Source: Lachnospiraceae bacterium
GTDB lineage: Bacteria; Bacillota; Clostridia; Lachnospirales; Lachnospiraceae
Assembly (NCBI GenBank): GCA_024690605.1
Contig: JAILOV010000053.1
Coordinates: 1-64,000 of the forward strand
DNA length: 64,000 nucleotides
Direction of reading: 5' to 3'
Position numbers and translations under genes: made by a program. Positions within the stretch are counted from its first letter, which is position 1, and each line of letters begins with the position of its first letter. The notes under the pieces are model-generated. The model was not told the DNA's origin. It ran no database searches and saw only the letters and a list, made by a program, of their open reading frames with translations. Below are positions 45,247 to 57,643 of the stretch, in pieces.

Positions 45247-45681
45247 TCAGATGGAGTAGTCGTAGCCGGCGGCACCACCCTGATCCAGCAGGTCCTGGAG
45301 GGTGTAACTGTCGACATAGTCGGTAATGGCCCTGTCGAGACCCCGCCAGAACGGCAGCGTGATGCAGGTCTCCATGCGGGGACAGTCGGCTACATCAAGG
45401 GCGACACAATCGATGGGGTGGAGATTTCCCTCCATGGTGCGCAGGATATCGCCGATCCGGTAGTCGGCAGGTTTTCTGGAAAGCCGGTGGCCGCCGCTGT
45501 TCCCGCGCATGCTGCGCAGGAAACCGGCTTTGTTCAGCGCAGATACGATCTGCTCCAGGTATTTGACCGGTATGCCCTGACGATCGGAAATGTCCTTCAA
45601 TGCCGTGTAGCCGCCGTTATCGTGCTGCGCCAGGTCGAGCATGACGCGTATCGCATAGCGGCCCTTAGTTGAAATCTTCAT
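45247..45681 (-). CDS. Rrf2-family transcriptional regulator
   Basis: A 144-residue protein with start ATG 45681 after CCGGAGCAAAG; upstream in-frame codons do not look coding. The winged helix is MKISTKGRYAIRVMLDLA ... PVKYLEQIVSALNKAG. Three Cys follow in DCVALDVADCPRMETC (spacing C-x7-C-x5-C), which resembles the [2Fe-2S] site of IscR but with a wider first gap. It may sense iron-sulfur status or cysteine (CymR belongs to the same family). No isc/suf gene lies alongside. Confidence 0.85.
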   Translation of the reverse strand: MKISTKGRYAIRVMLDLAQHDNGGYTALKDISDRQGIPVKYLEQIVSALNKAGFLRSMRGNSGGHRLSRKPADYRIGDILRTMEGNLHPIDCVALDVADCPRMETCITLPFWRGLDRAITDYVDSYTLQDLLDQGGAAGYDYSI

Positions 45682-45791
45682 CGCTCTTTGCTCCGGAAGC
45701 TCCCGGGAGGGAGCTGTCTGTGAAACAGAGGGATTATAGCACAGAAACACGATGAAATCCAGTCGTGCGAGATCAAAGGGAAGACAGGAAA

Positions 45792-46322
45792 GTGTCGAGA
45801 GAAGAAGCGGATCGCAGCGGGGATGACGGAAAATTCATGCGCAAGGCACTGGCGCAGGCGAGGCTTGCGATGCGCCTCGGCGAGGTGCCGATCGGCTGCG
45901 TGATCGTGCGGGACGGTGAGATCATCGGTAAGGGCTACAATCGTCGCAACACGGATCGGACTTCCCTCGCGCATGCCGAGATGACGGCGATCCGACGAGC
46001 GAACAAAAGCATCGGAGACTGGCGGTTGGAGGACTGTACACTCTATGTTACCCTGGAACCGTGCCAGATGTGCGCGGGCGCGATCATTCAGGCGCGCATT
46101 CCGCGTGTGGTGATCGGCGCGGACAGTGATAAGGCAGGATGCGGCGGTTCGATCATCAACATCCTGCAGAATCCGGAATTCATGCATCAGGCGCAGGTCG
46201 TGCGCGGCGTGATGGAAGAGGAGTGCAGCGCGATGCTCAAGACCTTTTTCCGGGAGCTTCGCCGGAGATCGCGGGAGGAAAAGGCCGGATGCGCGGGAGC
46301 GGAGACATCTTCCGATGCATGA
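45792..46322 (+). CDS. tadA: tRNA-specific adenosine deaminase
   Basis: A 176-residue zinc deaminase that converts A34 to inosine in the tRNA-Arg(ACG) anticodon. GTG 45792 follows AGGAA; the in-frame GTG 45765 and ATG 45837 are alternatives. Key residues: HAEMTA with the zinc His and catalytic Glu, and EPCQMCAGA with the two zinc Cys. The C-terminal ~25 residues are an Arg/Ser/Ala-rich extension. It overlaps hypA by eight bases. Confidence 0.92.
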   Translation: MSREEADRSGDDGKFMRKALAQARLAMRLGEVPIGCVIVRDGEIIGKGYNRRNTDRTSLAHAEMTAIRRANKSIGDWRLEDCTLYVTLEPCQMCAGAIIQARIPRVVIGADSDKAGCGGSIINILQNPEFMHQAQVVRGVMEEECSAMLKTFFRELRRRSREEKAGCAGAETSSDA

Positions 46323-46683
46323 GCTGCCCTTCGTCATGAAACTGCTTGGCGAAACCGACGCGGTCGCTTCACAGCAGGGATTTCAAAGGATCGGCCGCAT
46401 CCGTATCGAGGTGGGAGCTCTTTCCGGTATTGAGCCGGAATGTGTGCGGCTTTATTTTGAGACGGCGGGCGAAGGCCATGCCGCGGAGGGGGCCGAACTG
46501 GAATTCGTTGTTGATCCTGCGATGCTCATCTGTGAGACGTGCGGCAATGAATTTGCGCACGAACCGGAACGGGCCCGCGCGGAGGGAGAGGATCCGTTCA
46601 TCTGTCCGCGCTGCGGCAGAGACGGGAGACTGAAAAAGGGAACGGGATCGGGGGCACGACTGCTTTCCGTAGAGGGACAATAA
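46315..46683 (+). CDS. hypA: Hydrogenase nickel-incorporation protein
   Basis: A 122-residue nickel metallochaperone. It keeps the N-terminal MHE, whose His2 and Glu3 bind nickel, and the zinc site of two Cys pairs (CETC and CPRC). The loop between the pairs is long. It delivers Ni to [NiFe]-hydrogenase, or in some bacteria to urease. No hypB or hydrogenase gene lies nearby. Its start lies inside the tadA 3' end, so it is translated from the tadA transcript. Confidence 0.85.
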   Translation: MHELPFVMKLLGETDAVASQQGFQRIGRIRIEVGALSGIEPECVRLYFETAGEGHAAEGAELEFVVDPAMLICETCGNEFAHEPERARAEGEDPFICPRCGRDGRLKKGTGSGARLLSVEGQ

Positions 46684-46694
46684 AGGAGAAAAGT

Positions 46695-48146
46695 ATGGAC
46701 AGACAGAATCTGACACTGCTGACGGATCTTTACGAACTCACCATGATGCAGGGGTATTACCGGAACCGCAATCAGAATCAGACGGTGATCTTTGACATGT
46801 TTTACCGCAGCAATCCGTTCGAGGGCGGATTTGCGATCATGGCGGGTGTCGAGCAGCTGATCAGCTATGTGAAGGAGTTGCGTTTCGAGGGAGAGGATAT
46901 CGATTATCTGCGGAGCACGGGCAACTTCGGCGATGACTTCCTTGAATTTCTGCGGGACTTCCATTTCAGCGGATCCATTTACTCGATCCCCGAGGGCACG
47001 ATCGTGTTTCCGAGAGAGCCGGTCGTTAAGGTCATCGCACCGATCCTGGAAGCGCAGCTCATGGAAACGGCGATCCTCAATATCATCAATCATCAGACGC
47101 TGATCGCGACAAAGGCGGCGCGGGTCTGTTATGCCGCTAAAGGCGACGGTGTCATGGAATTCGGACTCCGCCGGGCACAGGGACCGGATGCCGGTATTTA
47201 CGGTGCACGCGCGGCAGTGATCGGCGGCTGTATCGCCACGAGCAATGTCCTCACCGGCCAGCTCTTTGATGTGCCGGTCAGGGGCACGCACGCGCACAGC
47301 TGGATCATGAGTTTCCCGGATGAATACAGTGCATTCAAATCCTATGCGGAACTCTATCCGAATTCCTGCATCCTCCTGACAGACACCTATGATACCTTGA
47401 AATCCGGCGTTCCGAATGCGATCCGCGTGTTCAGGGAAATGCGGGAAGCGGGCGTGGAACTGAAGAACTACGGGATCCGTCTGGACAGCGGAGATCTTGC
47501 CTATCTCTCCAAAGAAGCCAGGCGGATGCTGGATGAGGCGGGCTTTACGGATGCGATCATCACCGCATCCAACGATCTGGATGAGGTTCTGATCTCGTCC
47601 CTGAAGGCGCAGGGAGCCACGATCACCTCGTGGGGTGTGGGCACGCATCTCATCACGGCCAGAGACAACCCGTCGCTCGGCGGTGTCTACAAGCTGGCCG
47701 CGATCATGGGGGAGGACGGCGTGTTCCAGCCGAAGATCAAGCTTTCCGAGAACTCGGAAAAGGTGACCAATCCCGGTGACAAGAAGATCGTCCGCGTCTA
47801 TGACGAGGACGGCAAGATCCGTGCGGATCTGATCTGTCTGACCGAGGAGCACTATTCCGAACAGGAGGAACTGTCTCTGTTCGATCCGCAGGAACCGTGG
47901 AAAAAGATGGTGTTAAAGCCCGGCGAGTTCACGCTCAGGGAACTGATCGTGCCGATCTTCGAGAACGGAAAATGTGTCTACACCTCTCCGGCGACAATGG
48001 ATATCCGCGAATACTGCCTGAAGGAACAGGACACGCTGTGGGAGGGGACCAGACGACTGTTCAATCCGAACCAGGTGCACGTCGATCTCTCGAAGAAGCT
48101 GTATGACATGAAGATGAATCTGCTTTATGACAACAGCGGTTTCTGA
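46695..48146 (+). CDS. pncB: Nicotinate phosphoribosyltransferase
   Basis: A 483-residue enzyme that salvages nicotinate to nicotinate mononucleotide for NAD synthesis. Hallmarks are LLTDLYELTMMQGYY at the start, GLRRAQGPDAG, the GTHAHSWIMSF segment with the phosphorylated-His region, and IRLDSGDLAYLS for phosphoribosyl binding. Full length for the family. AAAGGAG precedes the ATG 12 bases after hypA. Confidence 0.95.
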   Translation: MDRQNLTLLTDLYELTMMQGYYRNRNQNQTVIFDMFYRSNPFEGGFAIMAGVEQLISYVKELRFEGEDIDYLRSTGNFGDDFLEFLRDFHFSGSIYSIPEGTIVFPREPVVKVIAPILEAQLMETAILNIINHQTLIATKAARVCYAAKGDGVMEFGLRRAQGPDAGIYGARAAVIGGCIATSNVLTGQLFDVPVRGTHAHSWIMSFPDEYSAFKSYAELYPNSCILLTDTYDTLKSGVPNAIRVFREMREAGVELKNYGIRLDSGDLAYLSKEARRMLDEAGFTDAIITASNDLDEVLISSLKAQGATITSWGVGTHLITARDNPSLGGVYKLAAIMGEDGVFQPKIKLSENSEKVTNPGDKKIVRVYDEDGKIRADLICLTEEHYSEQEELSLFDPQEPWKKMVLKPGEFTLRELIVPIFENGKCVYTSPATMDIREYCLKEQDTLWEGTRRLFNPNQVHVDLSKKLYDMKMNLLYDNSGF

Positions 48147-48155
48147 GGACAGAGG

Positions 48156-48725
48156 ATGAAGATCGCGGTATACTGCGGCGCGGCACAGGGGCGCAACCCC
48201 GCCTATCTTCAGGCAGCGAAGCGCCTCGGAGAGTGGATCGCCGCGAACGGCCACGAACTGGTCTATGGCGCGGGCAAGGTGGGTATGATGGGCATGATCG
48301 CCGACACGGTGCTTCATGCCGGCGGACGCGTGACGGGCGTCATCCCCGATTTCATGGTGGAACTGGGCTGGTGTCATGAACATCTGACGCAGTGTATCGT
48401 CGAGGAAAGCATGTCTGCCAGAAAGAAAAGGATGTGCGAGATGTCGGATGCGATGATCGCGCTCCCCGGCGGCGCCGGCACGCTCGAAGAGATCACGGAG
48501 GTGATCTCCTGGCAGAGGCTCGGATTGAACGATCGTCCCTGCATCCTCTTTAATGTGAACGGTTTCTATGAACCGCTGCGCGCCATGTATCTGCGCACAG
48601 CGGAAGAAGATTTTCTCGAACGGGAGGCGCTGGACAGTGTTCTGTTTTCCGACGATCCCGATGAGATCGGGCGGTTTATCACCGGGTTTAAAAAGCGCGG
48701 ACGAACGGCCGCCGGAGGATACTGA
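48156..48725 (+). CDS. LOG-family (TIGR00730) Rossmann protein
   Basis: A 189-residue protein of the lysine-decarboxylase-like/LOG family. It has VYGAGKVGMMG and the signature PGGAGTLEEITE, which in this family cleaves nucleoside 5'-monophosphates to base and ribose-5-phosphate. It sits ten bases after pncB, suggesting linked nucleotide salvage. It converges with the ABC ATPase gene with only two bases between stops. Confidence 0.88.
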   Translation: MKIAVYCGAAQGRNPAYLQAAKRLGEWIAANGHELVYGAGKVGMMGMIADTVLHAGGRVTGVIPDFMVELGWCHEHLTQCIVEESMSARKKRMCEMSDAMIALPGGAGTLEEITEVISWQRLGLNDRPCILFNVNGFYEPLRAMYLRTAEEDFLEREALDSVLFSDDPDEIGRFITGFKKRGRTAAGGY

Positions 48726-48727
48726 GT

Positions 48728-49492
48728 TTACAGCACCTTTCCCAGAAAGTTTTTGAGTCGCTCGCTCTTCGGATGCGCGAAGAATTCCGCGGGCGCACCC
48801 TCTTCGACGAAATCACCGCCGTCCAGGAACATCACACGGTTTGCCACTTCCCGCGCGAAGCCCATCTCGTGCGTCACGACCACCATGGTCATTTTTTCGG
48901 CGGCGAGATCCTTCATAACACTCAGCACTTCCCCGACCATTTCGGGATCCAGCGCGCTGGTCGGCTCATCGAAGAGCATGACCTCTGGTTTCATGCAGAG
49001 CGCGCGAACAATGGCGATCCGCTGCTGCTGACCGCCGGAGAGCTCGCCGGGATAGGCGTCCCGCCTGTCTGCAAGTCCCACGCGTTCCAGAAGCTCTGTA
49101 GCGTAAGCCTCGGCCTCCCGCTGTGACACATTCTGCAGTTTCATCGGGGCAAGCGTGAGATTTCGCATGATCGTCATGTGGGGGAACAGATTGAACTGCT
49201 GGAATACCATGCCCATCTTCTGCCGGTGCCTGTCAATGTCCGTCGTCGGATCGCAGATATCGATGCCGTCCATGTAGATATGCCCGCCGGTGGGTTCTTC
49301 CAGACGGTTCAGGCACCGAAGAAAGGTGGACTTTCCGGATCCGGACGGACCGATGACACAGACCACATCTCCCCGGTCGATCTCGACCGAGATATCCTGC
49401 AGCACGACATGATCGCCGAAATGCTTTTCCAGATGATCGACGCGGATCAGCGCCTCCTTCTGACCGGTGACCTGCGTATTATCTTGTGCCAC
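48728..49492 (-). CDS. Polar amino-acid ABC transporter ATPase (GlnQ type)
   Basis: A 254-residue protein. The start chosen is GTG 49492, seven bases after AAGGAGG; the TTG at 49498 is too close to that site. Motifs: Walker [10 protein letters not shown], signature LSGGQQQR, Walker [15 protein letters not shown], and H-loop VVTHEMGFA. It is the last gene of a substrate-binding protein, permease, ATPase unit and overlaps the permease by 14 bases. Confidence 0.93.
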   Translation of the reverse strand: MAQDNTQVTGQKEALIRVDHLEKHFGDHVVLQDISVEIDRGDVVCVIGPSGSGKSTFLRCLNRLEEPTGGHIYMDGIDICDPTTDIDRHRQKMGMVFQQFNLFPHMTIMRNLTLAPMKLQNVSQREAEAYATELLERVGLADRRDAYPGELSGGQQQRIAIVRALCMKPEVMLFDEPTSALDPEMVGEVLSVMKDLAAEKMTMVVVTHEMGFAREVANRVMFLDGGDFVEEGAPAEFFAHPKSERLKNFLGKVL

Positions 49493-50180
49493 GGGCAAGC
49501 CTCCTTTCCAGAAGAGAGACCAGTCTGGTGAGCACCAGCACCATGATGAGGTAAATGAGAGCCACCGCGATGAGCGGCATGAACGCGGAATAGGTGCGGC
49601 TTCGGATGATGTCGCCTCCCTTGGTCAGATCCTCGAGCGCGATATAACCGGCGACGGAGGTCTCCTTGAGGAGCGTGATATATTCGTTGCAGAGCGTCGG
49701 CACGCAGACGCGCAATGCCTGCGGCATGATGATATGCAGCATGGTCTGTGCGTAGTTGAAGCCGAGGCTCCGGCCGGCCTCAAACTGGCCGCGCGGCACC
49801 GACTGGATACCGGACCGGAAGATCTCCGCCTGATAGGCACCGGAATTGATACCGAACGCGATGATCGCGGTGAACGTCTTGTCGATGCGGACGCTGGCGA
49901 AGATGACGAAATAGATGATCATCAGCTGCACGACGACCGGCGTCCCGCGGATGACCGTGAGATAGAGATTGCAGATCGCGTTCAGGATCTTCAGACGGCC
50001 GGTGTTCTCGCAGGTGCTGCGCACGATCGCGACGAAAAAGCCGAGGATAATGCCCATCAGTGCCGCGAACAGCGTCACGATGAGCGTTACCTTCAGACCG
50101 TTCGTCAGATACTGCCAGCGGTCGTCCTTGACAAAGTTCAGATACAGATCAGACCGGAATTGCTGCCACATGACTGTCAT
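49479..50180 (-). CDS. Polar amino-acid ABC transporter permease
   Basis: A HisM/GlnP-type permease of 230-233 residues with five membrane helices and the EAA-type loop [23 protein letters not shown] 50180 overlaps the upstream stop (ATGA); ATG 50171, nine bases after GCGGCGGA, is the better-spaced start. [11 protein letters not shown] is the usual first-loop motif of this family. Confidence 0.92.
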   Translation of the reverse strand: MTVMWQQFRSDLYLNFVKDDRWQYLTNGLKVTLIVTLFAALMGIILGFFVAIVRSTCENTGRLKILNAICNLYLTVIRGTPVVVQLMIIYFVIFASVRIDKTFTAIIAFGINSGAYQAEIFRSGIQSVPRGQFEAGRSLGFNYAQTMLHIIMPQALRVCVPTLCNEYITLLKETSVAGYIALEDLTKGGDIIRSRTYSAFMPLIAVALIYLIMVLVLTRLVSLLERRLARGTR

Positions 50181-50935
50181 TCCGCCGCGATGTACTTTGC
50201 GACGATCTTATCCAACGTGCCGTCCGCCTTCAGTTCCTCCAGCGCCTTGTTCACGTTATCCAGAAGCACCGTGTTCCCTTTGCGGATCGCAGCGGCATAT
50301 TCCTCGTTCGTGTAGTTCTCCTTGAGGACCATGAGGCCGGGATTCTCGGAGACAAATACCTTGGCGGGCTCGGAATCGATGACAACGGCATCGATCTTGC
50401 CCTGCGTGAGCGCCTGTACGGCCTCCATTCCCTTGTTGTAGCGCTCGACGGTGCCGATGCTGTCGTCATCCGAGCAATAGATGTCGCCGGTCGTGCCGGT
50501 CTGCACACCGACGATCGAATCGGCGCCAAGATCGCTCAGCGATGAGATGCCGGAATTTTCGGGGACGATGACCACCTGGCTCGAGGTGGCATAGGATTCC
50601 GAGAAATCCACGCTCTGCTTCCGGTCCTCTGTCACGGTCATGCCGGCGAGGCCGATATCCGCCTTTCCAGACGATACTTCGGGAATGATGGAATCAAACG
50701 CGATATCCTCGATGCGCAGCTCGCAGCCCATCTTTTTGGCGATCGCCTCCGCGATCTCCGCGTCAATGCCGACGATGCTGTCGCCGTCATGATATTCGTA
50801 AGGCGGGAACTCCGCGTTGGTCGCCATGACAAGCACGCCCTTTGTCGCGGTGCCTTCCGGGTTGCCGGACGAACCGCAGGCAGCCAGAGACAGGCTCATG
50901 GCAAGAACAAGTGCGACTGAGATCAGCTTTTTCAT
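50177..50935 (-). CDS. Polar amino-acid ABC transporter substrate-binding lipoprotein
   Basis: A 252-residue family-3 binding protein. The start ATG 50935 follows GGAGGAGG. The signal peptide ends in the lipobox SLAAC at about residue 20. Binding-domain segments: ATNAEFPPYEYHDG, GIDAEIAEAIAKKMG, DIGLAGMTVTEDRKQSVDFS, GVQTGTTGD. The GMTVTEDR/Asp pattern indicates an alpha-amino-acid ligand, but the exact one is not clear. Confidence 0.92.
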   Translation of the reverse strand: MKKLISVALVLAMSLSLAACGSSGNPEGTATKGVLVMATNAEFPPYEYHDGDSIVGIDAEIAEAIAKKMGCELRIEDIAFDSIIPEVSSGKADIGLAGMTVTEDRKQSVDFSESYATSSQVVIVPENSGISSLSDLGADSIVGVQTGTTGDIYCSDDDSIGTVERYNKGMEAVQALTQGKIDAVVIDSEPAKVFVSENPGLMVLKENYTNEEYAAAIRKGNTVLLDNVNKALEELKADGTLDKIVAKYIAAE

Positions 50936-50976
50936 AATCCTCCTCCTTCTTACTGAACGATAAAAACCCACATACT

Positions 50977-51005
50977 TTTTTATCACTTCGAACGACAGGA
51001 TGCAA
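50977..51005 (-). promoter_or_regulatory. Promoter of the amino-acid transporter unit
   Basis: On the minus strand: TTGCAT (51005-51000), 17-base spacer, TAAAAA (50982-50977) preceded by TGA. It lies about 42 bases from the ATG. Confidence 0.55.
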
Positions 51006-51017
51006 TATGAATCATCA

Positions 51018-51046
51018 TTGATTTTGTTACGGTTTTCGTGTAAAAT
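51018..51046 (+). promoter_or_regulatory. Promoter of the V-ATPase operon
   Basis: TTGATT (51018-51023), 17-base spacer, TAAAAT (51041-51046), 39 bases before the first gene. It is back to back with the transporter promoter. Confidence 0.65.
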
Positions 51047-51084
51047 ATTCTCGTTGCTTTGTTGCCTTGAAAAGGAGATGTCCA

Positions 51085-51396
51085 GTGGCAAAAAATACGA
51101 TCGAGGCGATCCGCGAGGCGGAGTTGGCCTCACAGGAAAAGGAAAAAGAGGCAAAGATCAAAGCTGCACAGCTTGTCGATGAGGCACGCGCCGCAGCGAA
51201 AACCCTGGTTTCCGAGAAACTTGCCGGTCTGAAAGCCGATGATGCGGCCAGGGAAGAGGAGGCGGAACGGGAGAGCGTCTCACTTCTGGAACAGGCGGAA
51301 CGGGAGGTGGCATCGGAGATCGAATCTCTCAGAGAACGAGCAGAGAAGAATGAGGCAGCGGCGATCGATGCGGTACTGAAAAAGCTGATCGCGTGA
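51085..51396 (+). CDS. V-type ATPase peripheral-stalk coiled-coil subunit (G/H type)
   Basis: A 103-residue, almost wholly helical protein rich in Glu, Ala and Lys with heptad spacing throughout. The start is GTG 51085, with AAAGGAG at 51071-51077. It pairs with subunit E to form the peripheral stalk. It is first in the operon, the place of the E. hirae ntpF gene. Confidence 0.8.
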   Translation: MAKNTIEAIREAELASQEKEKEAKIKAAQLVDEARAAAKTLVSEKLAGLKADDAAREEEAERESVSLLEQAEREVASEIESLRERAEKNEAAAIDAVLKKLIA

Positions 51397-51419
51397 AACA
51401 GACAGAATAGGAGCGATTC

Positions 51420-53944
<2,525 letters not shown>

Positions 53945-53963
53945 GAATAAGCGGAGGACAATC

Positions 53964-54554
53964 ATGGCGGGATTAGATAAGATCCTCGGCGAGATCAACG
54001 CGCAGACTGACAAAAGCGTAGAGGAGATCCTCGGCGAAGCCAGAAAGGAAGCGGACGGGATCCGGGCCGAAGCCGAAAAGGAGGCCGGTGAGACCGCGGA
54101 GCGTTTTGAGCGGGAGGCGGAGAAGCGCGCAGGCGACCGCAAGTCACGCGCGGTTTCTGCGGCAGCGCTGAAGAAGCGCCAGCTTCTGCTCGCTGAAAAG
54201 CAGAAACTGATCCGCGAGGTGCTCGAAAAGGCGAAGGCGACACTTCTGGCACTGCCGGACGCGGAATATTTTGACGCGATGCTCGGGCTCATCGAGAAGA
54301 ACGCACTGACGCAATCGGGACAGATCCGTTTCAACGAACGGGATCTGAACCGTCTGCCCAAAGATTTTGCGACAAAGATCGAAAGCACGGCTTTCAATCT
54401 CGGCGGTAGACTGACGCTCTCCAAGGAGACGGCGCCGATCGACGGCGGATTTCTGCTGCTCTACGACGGCATTGAACAGAACTGCTCGGTGTCTTCCTTG
54501 TTTGAAACGAGCGCCGAAGAACTTTCGGATGAGATACAGAGACTCTTGTTCTGA
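53964..54554 (+). CDS. ntpE: V-type ATPase subunit E
   Basis: A 196-residue peripheral-stalk subunit. The N-terminal ~100 residues are a charged coiled coil, and the C-terminal ~95 form the globular domain that contacts the catalytic head (GGRLTLSKETAPIDGGFLLLYDGIE, of which the IDGGF segment is diagnostic). It lies between the K and C genes, the standard place. Confidence 0.88.
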   Translation: MAGLDKILGEINAQTDKSVEEILGEARKEADGIRAEAEKEAGETAERFEREAEKRAGDRKSRAVSAAALKKRQLLLAEKQKLIREVLEKAKATLLALPDAEYFDAMLGLIEKNALTQSGQIRFNERDLNRLPKDFATKIESTAFNLGGRLTLSKETAPIDGGFLLLYDGIEQNCSVSSLFETSAEELSDEIQRLLF

Positions 54555-54571
54555 AATGGGGGCTAAGACGA

Positions 54572-55543
54572 ATGCCTGAAGAATATATCTATGCGGTCGC
54601 GCGTGTGCGCGGCAAAGAGCAGAAGCTTCTTTCGGCGCCGGTGATGGATTCCCTCGTTTCGGCACCGGGAGTCAATGAAGCGCTCCGCATTCTGGCTGAC
54701 CACGGATGGGGCGACGGCGAGAACACGGAGATCGACGGGATGCTCACCGCGGAGCGGGAAAAGACATGGGCCTTTATCAAGGAACTGGTTCCGGACATGT
54801 CTGTTTTCGATGTTTTTCTTTATGCGAATGATTATCACAATCTGAAGGCCGCCGTCAAGGAAACGGCGAGGATGGAGACGCAGGACAGCGTCTTTATCGG
54901 CAGGAACGAGACGACCGTCGACGCGGAGCTGATCCGCCGGGCGGTGAGAGATCGTGATTTCGGTGCTCTTCCGGAGGAGATGCAGGAGATTGCCAAAGAG
55001 GCACTGGATGCGCTTCTGCACACCGGCGACGGGCAGATGTCCGATATCCTGATCGATCGGGCGGCGCTTGTACGCATCCTGGAGGCCGGAAAGAGATCCG
55101 ACAATGAGATCATCCGCATGTACGGAGAACTCACCGTGGCGAGTGCGGACATCAAAACAGCGATCCGCGCCTGTCTGATGAAAAAAGACCGTGCGTTTCT
55201 GGAGCGTGCGCTGGCGCCCTGCGACTCGCTGGATGTGAACGATCTGGCTCAGGCTGCTTCCGAATCGATCGACGCGGTCTATGAATATCTTGACCGGACG
55301 ACCTATGCCGACGCGATCTCGGAGATCAGGAAATCACCGTCCGCCTTTGAGCGCTGGTGCGACAACCTGATGATCGAGAAGATCCGTCCGGAGATCCATC
55401 ATCCGTTCACGATCGGACCTTTGGCGGCTTACATTCTGGCGCGTGAAAACGAGATCAAGTGTGTCCGCATGATCCTGTCAGGCAAGACAAACGATCTGTC
55501 GGTCGAATCCATCAGAGAGAGGGTGAGGGAAACCTATGTATAG
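54572..55543 (+). CDS. ntpC: V-type ATPase subunit C/d
   Basis: A 323-residue helical protein that links the central shaft to the rotor ring. It starts YAVARVRGKEQKLLS, has YANDYHNLKAAVKE, and ends with LAAYILARENEIKCVRMILSGK, matching the AtpC/NtpC family. It overlaps the next gene by eight bases. Confidence 0.9.
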   Translation: MPEEYIYAVARVRGKEQKLLSAPVMDSLVSAPGVNEALRILADHGWGDGENTEIDGMLTAEREKTWAFIKELVPDMSVFDVFLYANDYHNLKAAVKETARMETQDSVFIGRNETTVDAELIRRAVRDRDFGALPEEMQEIAKEALDALLHTGDGQMSDILIDRAALVRILEAGKRSDNEIIRMYGELTVASADIKTAIRACLMKKDRAFLERALAPCDSLDVNDLAQAASESIDAVYEYLDRTTYADAISEIRKSPSAFERWCDNLMIEKIRPEIHHPFTIGPLAAYILARENEIKCVRMILSGKTNDLSVESIRERVRETYV

Positions 55544-55856
55544 AATGGCGGTCCTTGGGGACAAAGACAGCATTTACGGTTACGCCGCCCTCGGCATGGA
55601 GGTCTGTCCGGTCACGGACGACGCCTCTGCGGTGCATAAGCTCAGGGAACTTGCCGAAGGGGATTTCGCGGTCATCTATGTCACGGAGGCACTGGCGGAA
55701 CGGATCCCCGGCGAGATCAACCGTTACAGGGAGCAGATGCTTCCGGCGGTCATCCTGATCCCCGGCGTTTACGGCAACACCGGTGCGGGAATCGCAAATG
55801 TCAAGAAATCGGTAGAACAGGCCGTTGGGTCTGACATCATCTTTGGAAACAATTAA
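55536..55856 (+). CDS. V-type ATPase subunit F (E. hirae NtpG equivalent)
   Basis: A 106-residue shaft subunit with an N-terminal Rossmann-like fold: [20 protein letters not shown], then [14 protein letters not shown], and a final PGVYGNTG segment. The start lies inside the ntpC 3' end, so translation is coupled. Gene names for this subunit differ between organisms, so no symbol is given. Confidence 0.88.
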   Translation: MYRMAVLGDKDSIYGYAALGMEVCPVTDDASAVHKLRELAEGDFAVIYVTEALAERIPGEINRYREQMLPAVILIPGVYGNTGAGIANVKKSVEQAVGSDIIFGNN

Positions 55857-55869
55857 AAGGAGCGAACGC

Positions 55870-57642
55870 ATGAGTACAGGAACGATCAAAAAAGTCGCAG
55901 GACCTCTGGTCATCGCCAGGGGCATGGGCGAGGCCAACATGTTTGACGTCGTCCGCGTGAGTGATGAGCGCCTGATCGGCGAGATCATCGAAATGCACGG
56001 TGACGAGGCGTCCATTCAGGTCTATGAGGAGACCTCGGGCTTAAAGCCCGGCGCACCGGTGGAGTCCACCGGACAGCCCATGAGCGTGGAACTGGGCCCC
56101 GGTCTTATCGGCAGTATCTATGACGGTATCCAGCGTCCGCTTGACGATATCATGAAGGTGACGGGCGGCAACCTGTTAAAGCGCGGTGTTGAGGTTCCGT
56201 CCCTGAAGCGTGACAAATCCTGGCATTTTGTCCCGGTCAAGAAGGCCGGTGACACGGTGTCCGAGGGAGATATCCTCGGAACGGTCCAAGAGTCCCCGAT
56301 CGTCGTGCAGAAGATCCTGGTGCCGATCGGCGTGAACGGTACGATCGAAAAGATCACCGAAGGCGACTATACGGTCACCGATACGGTCGCCGTGATCAAG
56401 ACCGAAGACGGCAAGAGCACGGATGTCGGTCTGATGCAGAAATGGCCGGTCCGTCGCGGGCGTCCCTACAGACAGAAGCAGTCGCCCGACACGCCCCTGA
56501 TCACCGGACAGCGCGTCATCGACACGCTCTTCCCGATCGCCAAGGGCGGTGTCGCCGCGGTTCCCGGTCCGTTCGGCTCCGGCAAGACCGTCGTGCAGCA
56601 CCAGCTGGCCAAGTGGGCCGAGGCTGATATCGTTGTCTACATCGGCTGCGGTGAGCGCGGCAATGAGATGACCGACGTGTTGAACGAGTTCCCGGAATTA
56701 AAGGATCCCAAGACCGGACATTCCCTGATGGAGCGGACGGTGCTGATCGCCAATACCTCGGACATGCCGGTGGCGGCGCGTGAAGCGAGTATCTACACCG
56801 GTATCACGATCGCCGAGTATTTCCGCGACATGGGCTACTCCGTCGCTCTGATGGCGGATTCGACGTCCCGCTGGGCAGAGGCGCTGCGTGAGATGTCCGG
56901 CCGTCTGGAGGAGATGCCCGGTGAAGAAGGTTATCCCGCCTATCTGGGTTCGCGTCTGGCGCAGTTCTATGAGCGCGCGGGCCGCGTGATCACGCTGGGC
57001 GAGGGCGAGCGCGAAGGATCGTTGTCGGTCATCGGCGCTGTCTCCCCTGCGGGCGGTGACATTTCCGAGCCGGTCACGCAGGCGACGCTGCGTATCGTCA
57101 AGGTGTTCTGGCGTCTGGATTCGGATCTGGCTTACAAGCGTCACTTCCCCGCGATCAACTGGCTGGAATCCTATTCTCTCTATGACAAGCTGGACGGCTG
57201 GTTCGACAAGAACGTTTCCGAGGAATGGTCCGCGTTGAAGGGCCGCGTGATGTTCCTGCTGCAGGAGGAATCGGCATTGCAGGAGATGGTCCGTCTGGTC
57301 GGCGAGGATGCCCTGTCGGCACCCGACCGCCTGAAGATGGAAGCGGCACGTTCCATTCGAGAGGATCTGCTGCAGCAGAACGCGTTCATGGAAGAGGATA
57401 CCTACACCTCACCGCACAAGCAGTTCATGCTGATGAAGCTGGTCATGGCCTTCTATGATGTCTGCGGCGAAGCGCTGAACAAGGGAGCGGATATCAACAA
57501 GATCGTGGACATGGAGGTGCGTGAAGCGATCGGCCGTTTCAAGTATACGGCAGAGGATCAGGTCGACGCACGGTTCGCGGAGATCGAGAAGAAACTGAAT
57601 CAGGAAGCGGATGAGATCGCCCAGGCAAAGGAGGAATTCTGA
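55870..57642 (+). CDS. ntpA: V-type ATPase catalytic subunit A
   Basis: A 590-residue catalytic subunit. The start is ATG 55870 after AAAAGGAGC. Walker A is [13 protein letters not shown], Walker B lies in the [18 protein letters not shown] region, and the long non-homologous region typical of A subunits lies at about 115-190. Each of three A subunits hydrolyses or makes ATP at the interface with B. Full length. Confidence 0.96.
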   Translation: MSTGTIKKVAGPLVIARGMGEANMFDVVRVSDERLIGEIIEMHGDEASIQVYEETSGLKPGAPVESTGQPMSVELGPGLIGSIYDGIQRPLDDIMKVTGGNLLKRGVEVPSLKRDKSWHFVPVKKAGDTVSEGDILGTVQESPIVVQKILVPIGVNGTIEKITEGDYTVTDTVAVIKTEDGKSTDVGLMQKWPVRRGRPYRQKQSPDTPLITGQRVIDTLFPIAKGGVAAVPGPFGSGKTVVQHQLAKWAEADIVVYIGCGERGNEMTDVLNEFPELKDPKTGHSLMERTVLIANTSDMPVAAREASIYTGITIAEYFRDMGYSVALMADSTSRWAEALREMSGRLEEMPGEEGYPAYLGSRLAQFYERAGRVITLGEGEREGSLSVIGAVSPAGGDISEPVTQATLRIVKVFWRLDSDLAYKRHFPAINWLESYSLYDKLDGWFDKNVSEEWSALKGRVMFLLQEESALQEMVRLVGEDALSAPDRLKMEAARSIREDLLQQNAFMEEDTYTSPHKQFMLMKLVMAFYDVCGEALNKGADINKIVDMEVREAIGRFKYTAEDQVDARFAEIEKKLNQEADEIAQAKEEF

Positions 57643-57643
57643 G

